DNA of 64,000 bases. Source: Mesorhizobium sp. NFR06 (lineage in GTDB: Bacteria; Pseudomonadota; Alphaproteobacteria; Rhizobiales; Rhizobiaceae). A program made the position numbers and the translations under genes. Shown here piece by piece: positions 30,485 to 39,380 of this stretch. A model generated the notes under the pieces. That model was not told the DNA's origin. It saw only the letters and a program-made list of their open reading frames with translations, and did not search any database. Within the stretch, counting starts at the first letter, position 1. Each line of letters begins with the position of its first letter. The stretch spans positions 1 to 64,000 of the forward strand of contig NZ_FOVT01000022.1 of assembly GCF_900115245.1 (NCBI RefSeq), in the 5' to 3' direction.

Positions 30485-30625
30485 TTAGTTCAGCGAGGCA
30501 GTGACGCCGTAGCCGTCAACGGCCCGGTGGTTGGTCGCTGCGTCGGCGGCATAGATACCCAGGCCGCAGAGCACGATGGCAGACAGCATGACAAAAGACA
30601 GGAGAGCTGCTTTCACGGACGTCAT
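30485..30625 (-). CDS. Small secreted or membrane peptide, 46 residues
   Basis: A short minus-strand frame encodes 46 residues: a positively charged start (MTSVKAAL), a hydrophobic core (LSFVMLSAIVLCGLGIY) with an Ala-Ala signal-cleavage-like site, and a polar tail (THN-type residues ending GYGVTASLN). The pattern is that of a small exported or membrane protein. Weak AGAG upstream. Small proteins of this form are common in rhizobia; no function is known. It faces the phosphatase gene end. Confidence 0.55.
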   Translation of the reverse strand: MTSVKAALLSFVMLSAIVLCGLGIYAADAATNHRAVDGYGVTASLN

Positions 30626-30909
30626 CTCTGGTTAAGCTTTCAGCATCTGGGCACGAGGCGGTTACCAATGCGTTGAAACGATAAAATGCGTCTCAATGTT
30701 TCGACGATTTCGCGCTTCTAAGCAGATTCTGTATCGCCGGTGTGTCGGCTGGATCACACAAAAGGTTCATGGCCGTTGCGCCGACGATACAAAGCGCGCC
30801 CTCTTAGGCGAGCGGCCGGACACAAACCAAGGAAGAAGAACTTTATCCCCAAGCGGAAGCGCGCAGGCGTGCCAATTATGCAACGCCGCCCCGTGCGGGA
30901 TTAGATGAG
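30626..30909. other. Intergenic region, nothing recognised
   Basis: About 280 bp between the small-peptide gene start and the amidotransferase stop. It is AT-richer than its surroundings in the left half and probably holds the small-gene promoter; I see no repeat, RNA or ORF worth calling. Confidence 0.3.
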
Positions 30910-31608
30910 TCAGATGGTCGCCACCCAGGCGCGGGCAATGGCCAGGCCGGCGGCATCTGCATCGGGGCCATTGCGGGCCATCTCGTCGTCGAGCTGATCG
31001 TTCCAGTCGGGATGGCGGTCGGCAATCAACGACGCGAAGGACGTGCTCCAATCGCGCACCATCGGGGTATCGGCCTCGAAGTGGAACTGGAAGCCATAGA
31101 TGGCGCGGCCGAGGCGGAAGGCCTGGTTCTCGGCCACCGGACTGCCGGCCAGGCGCACAGCGTTTTGCGGCAGGCCGAACGTGTCGTCATGCCACTCGAA
31201 AATGGGAAAGGTCTCCGGCAGCGTTGCCAGCACCGGATCCGATTTCGCCGCCGGCGTGAGCGACACTTTGTGCCAGCCGAACTCGGTGGCGCCGCCGATC
31301 TGGTTCTTGCCGCCGAAGGCGCGCGCCAGAAGCTGGCTGCCGAGGCAGATGCCGAGCACCGGGCGATCCTTGTCGGCGAAGTCGCGCGCCAGGTCGATCA
31401 ATGCAGAGAAGTATGGGCAGATCTCGTCGTCGAGCGCGTTCTGGGCGCCACCAAGCACCACTATGGCATCGTGCTCGGTGCTGTCCTCGGGCAAGGTCTC
31501 GCCGCGATAGGGCTTGCGCAAGTCGATATCGGCGCCGGCTTCCACAAGCGCCGCGCCGATCTGGCCAAGGCCCTCATTATCGAAATTCTGGACGACCAAA
31601 ACCCGCAT
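30910..31608 (-). CDS. Class I glutamine amidotransferase-like protein
   Basis: A 232-residue single-domain GATase1 protein of the GuaA N-terminal-like group. The nucleophile Cys88 is in PVLGICLGSQLLA, and the His-Glu pair in YGFQFHFEAD completes the triad. IVVLGGAQNA forms the oxyanion strand. Stand-alone members often act in gamma-glutamyl compound metabolism (for example PuuD-like hydrolases) or have unknown partners; no partner gene is next to it. Puu genes lie at 61-64 kb, but this protein resembles the GMP synthase type more than PuuD. Confidence 0.8.
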   Translation of the reverse strand: MRVLVVQNFDNEGLGQIGAALVEAGADIDLRKPYRGETLPEDSTEHDAIVVLGGAQNALDDEICPYFSALIDLARDFADKDRPVLGICLGSQLLARAFGGKNQIGGATEFGWHKVSLTPAAKSDPVLATLPETFPIFEWHDDTFGLPQNAVRLAGSPVAENQAFRLGRAIYGFQFHFEADTPMVRDWSTSFASLIADRHPDWNDQLDDEMARNGPDADAAGLAIARAWVATI

Positions 31609-31693
31609 CGAAAACCTGCTGACATGAAAACGCTGGGCTGAGCGATATCATGCGGCCCGTATTTCAGCCAAGACGCGTGCCGGAGAGAAAGCT

Positions 31694-32341
31694 ATGCCAC
31701 TGCAGAATCGGGTCGACCCCTTCGGCGCCATCCATGCCGTGGCGGAGCGCGGCCTGTTCACCGGCAATCGCGGTATCATCCATGACCCCGAAACCAGGAC
31801 GCTGTTGAAGAAGCGCTGGGCCTTGCCAGCCTGGATCATCTGCGCGTGCCAGTTCGGCAACGTGCGCCGCGAGCCGATGGGCCGCAACAGGCCAGGTGGC
31901 AAGGCCGGCTGGACCGAGCTGTTCTTCCTCGACGAGGTGACGGCACTGGCGGCCGGCCACCGGCCCTGTTTCTTTTGCCGGCGCGAACGGGCGACCGATT
32001 TCGTCGGCCGCTTCGGCGAGGCCTTCGGCATTGATGAGCCGCGCGCGCCGATGGTCGACAAGCGGCTGCACAAGGAAAGGCTCGCTTCGGGCGGACGGCC
32101 TCCTGCCGTGAGCGTGCCGGAACTTGACGGCTTGCCCGATGGAGCGATGATCGCGAACGGCGACACCGCCTATGCGCTGCGTGCCGGCAAGGCACTCAAA
32201 TGGTCTTTCTCGGGCTATGCCGAGCGGGTTGCGCTCGACCGCCTCGCCGGTTCCTCGCTGCGCCTGCTGACGCCGGCGACCACCATTGCGGTGCTGCGGC
32301 AAGGTTTTGCCCCGGTCTGGCATCCGAGCGCCGATACTTGA
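31694..32341 (+). CDS. Unknown protein with Ada-like Cys4 motif
   Basis: I do not recognise a named family for this 215-residue protein. It contains WIICACQ (Cys50, Cys52) and, 40 residues on, [23 protein letters not shown] (Cys92, Cys95). The second part closely resembles the zinc-binding module at the N-terminus of Ada (aromatic-rich helix, then AGxRPCxxCRPE). Four cysteines could therefore bind one metal ion. The rest shows no methyltransferase or AraC domain. It starts after GGAGAGAAAGCT. It is followed by a 26-bp perfect palindrome and rsmE. Confidence 0.6.
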   Translation: MPLQNRVDPFGAIHAVAERGLFTGNRGIIHDPETRTLLKKRWALPAWIICACQFGNVRREPMGRNRPGGKAGWTELFFLDEVTALAAGHRPCFFCRRERATDFVGRFGEAFGIDEPRAPMVDKRLHKERLASGGRPPAVSVPELDGLPDGAMIANGDTAYALRAGKALKWSFSGYAERVALDRLAGSSLRLLTPATTIAVLRQGFAPVWHPSADT

Positions 32342-32374
32342 CGGCAAACCCGCGCCTCGCCCATTGCCAAGCAA

Positions 32375-32400
32375 ATATTCGTGGGATGTCCCACGAATAT
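32375..32400. repeat. 26-bp perfect palindrome between the Cys4 gene and rsmE
   Basis: Twelve-base arms ATATTCGTGGGA and TCCCACGAATAT are separated by TG. No T-run follows on either strand, so it looks more like a protein-binding dyad than a terminator. It lies 34 bp after the upstream stop and 75 bp before the rsmE start, in the rsmE promoter position. Confidence 0.6.
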
Positions 32401-32475
32401 CTGCTTAGATTCCCTTGTTTTTCGCAGGTTCTGATCGCAAAACCGCGAGACACTTTTGCGGAACCTGCTTGGGCC

Positions 32476-33210
32476 ATGCGCGCCAACTACAAAATGCAGC
32501 GGCTGTTCGTGCCCGACGATCTTGGACCGGGTCGCGAGTTCGATGCCGGCCAACAGCAAAGCCACTATCTCGCGCATGTGCTGCGGCTCGGCGAAGGCAC
32601 CGAGGTTCTTCTGTTCAACGGCCGCGACGGCGAATGGTCGGCTTCGATCGCCGCCAGGTCCAAGAAGGCGGTTCGGCTGAGGGTGACGGAACTGCAGCGT
32701 CCGCAGCCGCCGTTGCCCGATCTCGTCTATTGCTTCGCGCCCTTGAAGCAGGGCCGACTCGATTACCTTGTGCAAAAGGCGGTCGAGATGGGCGCCGGCA
32801 TGCTGCAGCCCGTGGTCACCCAGCACACGCAGGTGGCAAAACCCGGCATCGAGCGGTTGCGCGCCAATGTCGTCGAAGCGGCCGAGCAGTGCGGCATCCT
32901 GGCGGTGCCGGAGGTGCGCGAGGCGGAAAAGCTCGAGCGGCTGCTCGGTAACTGGGACAAGGAGCGGCGGCTGATCTTCTGCGACGAGGACGCCTCGACC
33001 AACAATCCGGTGCCGGCCTTGCAGGCGATCAAGGAGAAAAAACTTGCGCTGCTGGTTGGGCCGGAAGGCGGATTTTCCGACGACGAGCGCAAGATGCTCA
33101 GAGCGCTGCCTTTCGTCACCGCCATTCCGCTCGGGCCGCGCATCCTGCGCGCCGATACTGCGGCGGTGGCTGCTCTGGCCGTGATCCAGGCGACGGTCGG
33201 CGACTGGTGA
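32476..33210 (+). CDS. rsmE: 16S rRNA m3U1498 methyltransferase
   Basis: A SPOUT-class RNA methyltransferase of 244 residues acting on U1498 of 16S rRNA. It has an N-terminal PUA-like region ([22 protein letters not shown]) and the trefoil-knot SAM site [13 protein letters not shown] and [12 protein letters not shown] near the C-terminus. The ATG at 32476 ([11 protein letters not shown]) matches usual RsmE length; the frame is open to 32200, but that crosses the palindrome and the end of the upstream gene. An intrinsic terminator follows within a few bases. Confidence 0.94.
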   Translation: MRANYKMQRLFVPDDLGPGREFDAGQQQSHYLAHVLRLGEGTEVLLFNGRDGEWSASIAARSKKAVRLRVTELQRPQPPLPDLVYCFAPLKQGRLDYLVQKAVEMGAGMLQPVVTQHTQVAKPGIERLRANVVEAAEQCGILAVPEVREAEKLERLLGNWDKERRLIFCDEDASTNNPVPALQAIKEKKLALLVGPEGGFSDDERKMLRALPFVTAIPLGPRILRADTAAVAALAVIQATVGDW

Positions 33211-33212
33211 TC

Positions 33213-33245
33213 AAATCCTGTTGAGGCGTGGCTCAGGATTTTTTG
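33213..33245 (+). terminator. Intrinsic terminator after rsmE
   Basis: AAATCCTG pairs with CAGGATTT, extended internally by GAG/CTC, followed by a T-run (TTTTTTG). It starts 3 bp after the rsmE stop and separates it from gshA. Confidence 0.8.
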
Positions 33246-33412
33246 CTTGATCGGCTCCTGACATTTCGTCCATCTAGCGCCGGCGGCCGTCCGGCCCCTG
33301 CAGCGCCACGCCGCCTTTTTGGTGTGCTAAGAACGCTGTAACACTAAGATCTTGCGCAGGATGCCCGGCGGAAATCGAGGTTGATTTCCGGGCAATGCGC
33401 TTGGAGGGGCTC

Positions 33413-34786
33413 ATGGCGCGCGACACAACCGATATCCAGCCCATCGAAGGCATCGACGAACTCGTTGGTTACCTGGCCGCGGGCAACAAGCCGCGCGACA
33501 AGTGGCGCATCGGCACCGAGCACGAGAAATTCCCGTTCTATGTCGACGGCAACGCGCCGGTGCCTTACGGCGGCGAGCGCGGCATCCGCGCCATACTCGA
33601 AGGCATGCAGGAAAAGCTCGGCTGGGATCCGATCGTGGACGCCGGCCGCATCATCGGGCTGGTCGAGCCGACCGGCCAGGGCGCCATCTCGCTCGAGCCG
33701 GGCGGCCAGTTCGAGCTCTCCGGCGCGCCGCTGGAATCGATCCACCAGACCTGCCGCGAAGGCAACGCGCATTTGGCGCAGGTGCGCGAGATCGCCGAGC
33801 CGCTCGGCATCCGCTTCCTCGGCCTCGGCGGCAGCCCGAAATGGTCGCTCGCCGACACGCCGAAAATGCCCAAGTCGCGCTATGAGATCATGACGCGCTA
33901 CATGCCGAAGGTCGGCACCAAGGGCCTCGACATGATGTACCGCACCTGCACCATCCAGGTGAACCTCGACTTCGAGAGCGAGACCGACATGCGCCGCAAG
34001 ATGCAGGTGTCGCTGAAGCTGCAGCCGCTGTCGACGGCGCTGTTTGCCAACTCGCCCTTCACCGAGAGCCGGCCGAACGGCTTGCAGAGCTGGCGCGGCG
34101 ACATCTGGCGCGACACCGACAACCAGCGCTCCGGCATGCTCGAATTCTGCTTCTCGCCCGATTTCGGTTTTGCCGACTATGTCGAATGGGCGCTCGACGT
34201 GCCGATGTATTTCGTCATCCGCGACGGCAACTATCACGACATGACGCGCTACACCTTCCGCCAGTTCATGGCAGGCGCCGCCCGCAACGAGGTGCCCGAC
34301 GGCCTGCCGACGATGGGCGACTGGGCAAACCATCTCTCGACTTTGTTCCCGGATGTGCGCCTGAAGCGCTTCCTTGAAATGCGCGGCGCCGACGGCGGGC
34401 CATGGCGGCGCATCTGCGCCCTGCCAGCCTTCTGGGTCGGGCTGCTTTATGACGAGCAGGCGCTTGACGCCGCCGAGGCGCTGACCGCGAACTGGACCTA
34501 CGCGGAAGCGCTGGCGATGCGCAATGCCGTTCCGGAGCAAGGGATTGCCGCGCCGTTCCGCAACGCCACCTTGCGCGACGTCGCCCGCGACGTGCTCGCC
34601 GTCTCGCGCATGGGCCTGAAGAATCGGGCTAAGAAGAACCGCGACGGCTATGACGAGACGTCGTTCCTCAACACGCTCGACGAGGTCGTGGCGCGCGGCA
34701 CCACCAGCGCCGAGGAGATGCTTTCGGCCTATCACACGCGCTGGGGCGGCTCGATCGAGCCGGTGTTCATGGAATACGCCTATTGA
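33413..34786 (+). CDS. gshA: Glutamate-cysteine ligase (plant/alphaproteobacterial type)
   Basis: Makes gamma-glutamylcysteine, the first step of glutathione synthesis. The 457-residue protein belongs to the type shared by plants and alphaproteobacteria: RIGTEHEKFPF (Glu residues for metal and substrate), SLEPGGQFELSGAPLESIHQT, RTCTIQVNLDFESE, NSPFTESRPNGLQSWRG and RYTFRQFMAG are visible. The start ATG 33413 has GGAGGGG 4 bp upstream; an ATG six codons earlier is less well placed. It stands alone, after the rsmE terminator and before the DUF937 gene. gshB is not in the window. Confidence 0.95.
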   Translation: MARDTTDIQPIEGIDELVGYLAAGNKPRDKWRIGTEHEKFPFYVDGNAPVPYGGERGIRAILEGMQEKLGWDPIVDAGRIIGLVEPTGQGAISLEPGGQFELSGAPLESIHQTCREGNAHLAQVREIAEPLGIRFLGLGGSPKWSLADTPKMPKSRYEIMTRYMPKVGTKGLDMMYRTCTIQVNLDFESETDMRRKMQVSLKLQPLSTALFANSPFTESRPNGLQSWRGDIWRDTDNQRSGMLEFCFSPDFGFADYVEWALDVPMYFVIRDGNYHDMTRYTFRQFMAGAARNEVPDGLPTMGDWANHLSTLFPDVRLKRFLEMRGADGGPWRRICALPAFWVGLLYDEQALDAAEALTANWTYAEALAMRNAVPEQGIAAPFRNATLRDVARDVLAVSRMGLKNRAKKNRDGYDETSFLNTLDEVVARGTTSAEEMLSAYHTRWGGSIEPVFMEYAY

Positions 34787-34887
34787 CCCTCCGGCGTCCT
34801 CTGGCGGTGGCGCGGCGAAAGCCGCTTCAATCAGGAATGGAAACGAACTAGGTTTCTTCCACGAGGATGTTCTCGGAGGAGATGCCA

Positions 34888-35898
34888 ATGCCTTCCCTGT
34901 TCGACATTTTTGCCCAGGCCCAGAACGGCGCCGGCATGCAGGCGCTGGCCCAGCAATACGGGCTTTCGATGCAGCAGACGCAGGCGGCGGTCCAGGCGCT
35001 GCTACCCGCCTTCTCGCAAGGACTGCAGCGCAATACCGCCGATCCCTACGGTCTCGGCGCCTTCATGACGGCGATGGCGAGCGGCCAGCACGCCAAATAT
35101 TTCGAGGACGCTACCAGAGCCTTTTCGCCGCAAGGCATCAATGAAGGCAACGGCATCCTCGGCCATCTGTTCGGCTCAAAGGACCTGTCGCGCGCCGTGG
35201 CAAGCCAGGCCGCCCAGGCGACGGGACTGAGCCAACAGGTGCTGCAGCAGATGCTGCCCGCCATGGCCTCGATGATGATGGGCGGGCTGTTCAAGCAGAC
35301 CAACAACCAGATGCAGGCCGCCGGCTTAGGCGGCAGCGGCAATCCGCTCGGCGAGATCATCGAGCAGATGATGCGGCAAAGCAGCGTCGCACCGACGCCG
35401 CAGCCACGCCAGGCACCGGAACCAGCGCCCAATCCCTATAGCGAGAACCCGCTCGGCAAAGTGCTGCAGGACATATTCGGCGGCGGAGCGGCACAGCCGC
35501 AAAGCCAGCCCCAGCAGGCACCCAATCCTTACGGCGACAACCCGCTCGGCAAGGTGCTGCAGGACATGTTCGGCGGCGCCGCGCCGCAGCAGACGCAGCC
35601 GCAACAGACGCAAAGCCCCTATGGCGACAACCCGCTCGGCAAGATCTTCGAAGAGATGCTGCGCCAGGGCGGCGGTTTCGGCCTGCCCGGCGGACAGCCG
35701 GCGCCGCAGCCGCAACAGCGCCAACCGCAGCAGGGCGCGCCGCAGCAGCCGCAGACCAACCCGAGCGGCCGGCCGCGCAACCCGTTCGACGACATCTTCG
35801 GCAAGATGTTCGAGACCGGCGCGCAGCAGCGCGACGAATATGAAAAGAGCGTCGGAACGATCTTCGACCAGTTCAAGCGCGACATGGATCGGCGGTAG
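34888..35898 (+). CDS. DUF937 protein with C-terminal tandem repeats
   Basis: A 336-residue protein. The first 140 residues are a helical DUF937 domain (FDIFAQAQNGAGMQALAQQYGLSMQQTQAAVQALLPAF), containing SLDxxAxxxGLs-like repeats and a Met-rich helix (MLPAMASMMMGGLF). The remainder is Gln/Pro-rich and contains about five degenerate copies of a unit like NPYGDNPLGKVLQDMFGG, spaced by PQ-rich linkers. I chose ATG 34888 because GGAGGAG sits 6 bp before it; ATGs at 34867 and 34882 are in frame. Function unknown; the repeat tail suggests protein-protein contacts or self-assembly. Confidence 0.8.
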   Translation: MPSLFDIFAQAQNGAGMQALAQQYGLSMQQTQAAVQALLPAFSQGLQRNTADPYGLGAFMTAMASGQHAKYFEDATRAFSPQGINEGNGILGHLFGSKDLSRAVASQAAQATGLSQQVLQQMLPAMASMMMGGLFKQTNNQMQAAGLGGSGNPLGEIIEQMMRQSSVAPTPQPRQAPEPAPNPYSENPLGKVLQDIFGGGAAQPQSQPQQAPNPYGDNPLGKVLQDMFGGAAPQQTQPQQTQSPYGDNPLGKIFEEMLRQGGGFGLPGGQPAPQPQQRQPQQGAPQQPQTNPSGRPRNPFDDIFGKMFETGAQQRDEYEKSVGTIFDQFKRDMDRR

Positions 35899-35921
35899 GG
35901 GCCTCACGCCTACCGGCGCGA

Positions 35922-36092
35922 TCGTCATCCTAGGGCGGAGCAAGCAGCGAAGCGACGCGCGCAGACCCTAGGATCCATGCCGTGACGCTAAGGCGTTGGA
36001 ACGGCTAACAATTCTGCTCCGCCGCGCGCCTTGGCCGGGGTCACGGCATGGATCCTCGGGTCTTCGCTTCGCTACGCCCGAGGATGACGAAG
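35922..36092. repeat. Intergenic palindromic repeat, family B copy 1
   Basis: An inverted-repeat element of about 170 bp with ends CGTCATCCTAGGGCGGAGC and (reverse) GGATGACG. Internal GGATCCATGCCGTGACG is matched by CGGCATGGATCC, and a central AATTCTGCTCCGC block is present. The same architecture and much of the sequence recurs at 46170-46357. It lies behind the DUF937 gene. Confidence 0.8.
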
Positions 36093-36246
36093 TCGAAAAA
36101 ATGCCCGGTAGTCCTGGAGGAGAACCGGGCAATGTGCAGGCAGGCCGGCGGGGAACCGGCAGGGAGTGTGGGAGCCTGCATGAAGCTTGGTCGCGCCGAG
36201 CCTTGGAAAGGTTCAACGCGACCGGAAATCCAGGCAACGGGGCCGT

Positions 36247-36537
36247 TCAGGCTACCCGACGAGCAATATCCTCGATCGTGTCGACGCGCTCGCTGGCAAT
36301 GGCGCGCAGCTTCGCCGTCGGATCGCAGCCGAAGGGAATATCGATCGCGACATGCAGGTCGGCGCGGGTCAGGCCGATATCGGCAAGCTCGGCGTCCGAC
36401 ATTTCGCCGAGGCGATAGAAGGCGCGGCGATTTTTCCAGGCGCGGTAGGCGTTGGCGAGCGCATTGACCACAAGCGTCGCAACGGCCGGACGCGTGGTGA
36501 TGCGCGAGGTCTCGGAGGCGAGTTCAATCGTGGTCAT
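36247..36537 (-). CDS. DUF1127 small regulatory-type protein
   Basis: A 96-residue protein with the Arg-rich DUF1127 motif in its middle (WKNRRAFYRLGEMSDAELADIGLTRADL), followed by a tail with PFGCDPTAK. DUF1127 proteins are small, basic, often RNA-related and strongly regulated in alphaproteobacteria. It is divergent from a LysR regulator that resembles LsrB/VtlR; in Brucella and Agrobacterium VtlR controls several DUF1127 genes (known from the literature), so a regulatory link is likely. ATG 36537 has GGAGACTGAC upstream. Confidence 0.85.
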   Translation of the reverse strand: MTTIELASETSRITTRPAVATLVVNALANAYRAWKNRRAFYRLGEMSDAELADIGLTRADLHVAIDIPFGCDPTAKLRAIASERVDTIEDIARRVA

Positions 36538-36658
36538 GTCAGTCTCCTTCAGGAGTCGAGCGGACGAAACCAGTCAATCGGCGCCTTGGGAGAAGCGCCG
36601 TTGCGGTTTCCATTCACATGCCTTCATGTGGACAATGCCAATTTGCCACCGTGCGATT

Positions 36659-36684
36659 GATTAATCCAACGAATGTTTTTAATC
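36659..36684. promoter_or_regulatory. Candidate LysR binding dyad between DUF1127 and lysR genes
   Basis: GATTAA and TTAATC are separated by 14 bp in an AT-rich stretch, 33 bp before the LysR start. Interrupted dyads of this size in a divergent region suit LysR-type regulators. Confidence 0.4.
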
Positions 36685-36716
36685 TGTAGCATCAACATCA
36701 ATGATAGGTTGGACCG

Positions 36717-37673
36717 ATGAAAGCGCCGCTTGACCTCGATCAGTTGCAGACCTTCATCTCGATCGCCGACACCGGCAGCTTCACCCGCGCGGCCGAAGAG
36801 GTGCACCGCACACAGTCGGCGGTGTCGATGCAGATGCGCCGCCTCGAGGAGCGGATCGGCAAGCCCTTGTTCGAAAAGGACGGCCGCACCAACAAGCTGA
36901 CCGAGGAGGGCGACAGGCTGCTTTCCTATGCGCGGCGGCTGATCTTTCTCAACCGCGAGACTTTGGCCGCCTTCGACGACCAGCGGCTGGAAGGCACCAT
37001 TCGCATCGGCACGCCGGACGACTATGCCGACCGCTTCCTGCCCGAGATCATGGCGCGCTTCTCGCGCTCCAACCCGCGCGTGGAGCTGACCGTCGTCTGC
37101 GAGCCGACGCCGGGGCTGGTCGAACACATCAAGCGCGGCAATCTCGACCTGGCGCTGGTGACGCATAACGACACGCGCGGCCAGTCGGAGGTGGTGCGGC
37201 GCGAACCGCTGCTGTGGGTGACCTCGGCCAACCACGCCACGCATGAACAGGAAATCCTGCCCATGGCCTTCGGCCGGCCGAACTGCATCTGGCGGCGTGC
37301 CGCGGTCGACGTGCTCGACCGGCAGAACCGCGAGTACCGGGTGCTGTTCTCCAGCTTCTCGGCGACGGTGATCACCGCCGCGGTGCTTTCCGGCCTGGCG
37401 GTCTCTGTGCTGCCGGAATGCGCGCTCAGGCCCGGTATGCGGGTGCTCGGCGAGGCCGACGGCTTCGGCCAACTGCCGGACTGCCGCATCGGCATCATGC
37501 GCGGCCAGACCTCGCAGCCGGAGATCGTCGATGCGCTCGCCCGCCACATTGCCGAGAGCCTGGACAACATTTCCGTGCCGGTCAGCGAAGAGGCGGGAAG
37601 TTTCGATTTCGCCGCACTCGCCTTCGCCAAGATGAAGCGGGTCAAGGCAAACCAAATCATGCCTGGCTGGTAG
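36717..37673 (+). CDS. LysR-family regulator, LsrB/VtlR-like
   Basis: A 318-residue LysR regulator. N-terminal helix-turn-helix: LQTFISIADTGSFTRAAEEVHRTQSAVSMQMRRLEERIGKPLF. The effector domain contains GTIRIGTPDDYADRFLPEIMARFSRSNP, RGNLDLALVTHND and LPMAFGRPNCIW. The overall wording strongly recalls LsrB (Sinorhizobium) and VtlR (Brucella/Agrobacterium), which act in oxidative stress, envelope and host interaction; this is from memory. Four cysteines (128, 190, 235, 256) could be redox-active. It diverges from a DUF1127 gene. In Sinorhizobium the AbcR sRNA genes adjoin lsrB; I do not see them here. Confidence 0.82.
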   Translation: MKAPLDLDQLQTFISIADTGSFTRAAEEVHRTQSAVSMQMRRLEERIGKPLFEKDGRTNKLTEEGDRLLSYARRLIFLNRETLAAFDDQRLEGTIRIGTPDDYADRFLPEIMARFSRSNPRVELTVVCEPTPGLVEHIKRGNLDLALVTHNDTRGQSEVVRREPLLWVTSANHATHEQEILPMAFGRPNCIWRRAAVDVLDRQNREYRVLFSSFSATVITAAVLSGLAVSVLPECALRPGMRVLGEADGFGQLPDCRIGIMRGQTSQPEIVDALARHIAESLDNISVPVSEEAGSFDFAALAFAKMKRVKANQIMPGW

Positions 37674-37807
37674 GGGCAGGCACGGGCGGCAGCCCGCCCA
37701 CGGCCGAGGCGATCCAGGCCGCCGCGGTTCAAGCAGTAGGCCCGCGTACAACATGGCGAGGCCTCTCGGCGCTTGACGCGAGCCGATAAGCGTTCCCCAA
37801 TCGCGCG

Positions 37808-39373
37808 ATGAGTGAAATAGCAACCGAATCACGCAGCAACGCCACCGAATACACGGTGAGCGAGATTTCCGGCGCGCTGAAGCGCACTGTCGAGGACGCC
37901 TTCGGCAATGTGAGGGTGCGCGGCGAGATTTCCGGCTATCGCGGGCCGCATTCGTCCGGCCACGCTTACTTCGCGTTGAAGGACGACCGCGCGCGGCTCG
38001 ATGCCGTGGTCTGGAAGACCACCATGGCGCGGCTGAAATTCCGCCCCGAGGAAGGCATGGAGGTGATCGCAACCGGCCGCCTGACGACCTATCCTGGAAA
38101 ATCCAACTACCAGATCGTCATCGACAATCTGGAGCCGGCAGGCGCCGGCGCGCTGATGGCGCTGCTGGAAGAACGCAAGCGCCGGCTGCAGGCCGAGGGC
38201 CTGTTCGATACCGGCCGCAAGCGACGGCTGCCGTTCATGCCTAAAGTCATCGGCGTCGTCACCTCGCCGACCGGCTCGGTGATCCGCGACATCATCCATC
38301 GCATAAAGGACCGGTTTCCGCTCCATGTGCTGGTCTGGCCGGTCAGGGTCCAGGGCGACACGACCGCCAAGGAAGTGACCGCCGCCGTCAACGGCTTCAA
38401 TGCGCTGACCCGGGACGGCGCCATCCGCCAGCCCGATCTTTTGATCGTGGCGCGCGGCGGCGGCAGCCTTGAGGATCTGTGGGGCTTCAACGACGAAGGG
38501 CTGGCGCGCGCCGTCGCGGCCTCGGGCATCCCGGTGATCTCCGCCGTCGGCCACGAGACCGACTGGACGCTGATCGACTTCGTTGCCGACATGCGCGCGC
38601 CGACGCCAACGGGCGCTGCCGAGATCGCCGTACCGGTCAGGGCGGACCTCGAGGCCACCTTGGCCAGCCTCGGCGCGCGGCTCAACGCCTGCGCCTCGCG
38701 GCATCTGGAGCGCAAGCGCCAGGCGGTTCGCGCCGCGGCGCGCGCGCTCCCCTCGCCCGACCAGTTGCTGGCCCTGCCGCGCCGCCGTTTCGACGATGCG
38801 ACCAGCCGCCTCGGCCGCGGACTGACGGTGAATATCGAACGCAAGCGGGCGACGCTGGAACGGCAAAGGCTGACGCCGGCCACGCTGTCGCGGCGCCTCA
38901 ACGAAGCGCGCACGCTGACTGGCCGCGACATTGCGCGCGCGCGCGCCGCATTCTTCGCAATCGTGCGCGAACGCCGCGCGCGCTTCAGACGCGCGGCGGC
39001 AAGATTGTCGCCGGCGCCGATCGTCCGGCGCCAGAAGCAACAGGCCGACACGCTGGCCAGGCTGACGCACCGCCAGGACCAGGCGACGGCGCGGCGGCTG
39101 GACCGGCTGCGCGCCGCCCTCACCCAGGCGGACCGGCTGCTTTCGACGCTGTCGCATAGAGCCGTGCTGGCGCGCGGCTTCGCGCTGGTCAAGGATGCCG
39201 ATGGCGCCGTCATCAAGCGGGTTGCGGAACTGGCGCCGGGCGCGGCACTGCAATTGGAATTCGCCGACGGCAATGCCGAGGCCATCGCCACCAGCGGCGG
39301 CGCACGGCCGAAACTGGCCGCCAAGCCCGCCGCGAAGGCCCGGGAGCCAGGCAATCAGGGCTCGTTGTTCTGA
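37808..39373 (+). CDS. xseA: Exodeoxyribonuclease VII large subunit
   Basis: Single-strand-specific exonuclease catalytic subunit, working with XseB. The 521-residue product has an N-terminal OB-fold ([33 protein letters not shown]) and the catalytic domain with [39 protein letters not shown] and [29 protein letters not shown] long coiled-coil region (about residues 290-440) and a C-terminal core repeat complete it. The arginine-rich coiled coil has the usual length. The next gene (a peptidase) starts 7 bp after its stop, so the two are probably co-transcribed. xseB is not visible. Confidence 0.94.
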   Translation: MSEIATESRSNATEYTVSEISGALKRTVEDAFGNVRVRGEISGYRGPHSSGHAYFALKDDRARLDAVVWKTTMARLKFRPEEGMEVIATGRLTTYPGKSNYQIVIDNLEPAGAGALMALLEERKRRLQAEGLFDTGRKRRLPFMPKVIGVVTSPTGSVIRDIIHRIKDRFPLHVLVWPVRVQGDTTAKEVTAAVNGFNALTRDGAIRQPDLLIVARGGGSLEDLWGFNDEGLARAVAASGIPVISAVGHETDWTLIDFVADMRAPTPTGAAEIAVPVRADLEATLASLGARLNACASRHLERKRQAVRAAARALPSPDQLLALPRRRFDDATSRLGRGLTVNIERKRATLERQRLTPATLSRRLNEARTLTGRDIARARAAFFAIVRERRARFRRAAARLSPAPIVRRQKQQADTLARLTHRQDQATARRLDRLRAALTQADRLLSTLSHRAVLARGFALVKDADGAVIKRVAELAPGAALQLEFADGNAEAIATSGGARPKLAAKPAAKAREPGNQGSLF

Positions 39374-39380
39374 GGATCGC

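Noticed and set aside
30910-31608. puuD (gamma-glutamyl-GABA hydrolase) for the amidotransferase
   Set aside because: The Cys-His-Glu triad fits any class I amidotransferase, the wording is closer to GMP synthase-like proteins, and puu genes are 30 kb away.
35622-36092. Possible CRISPR-like array in or after the DUF937 gene
   Set aside because: The repeats inside the gene are in-frame protein repeats, and the element after it is a single inverted repeat; there are no regular direct repeats with spacers.
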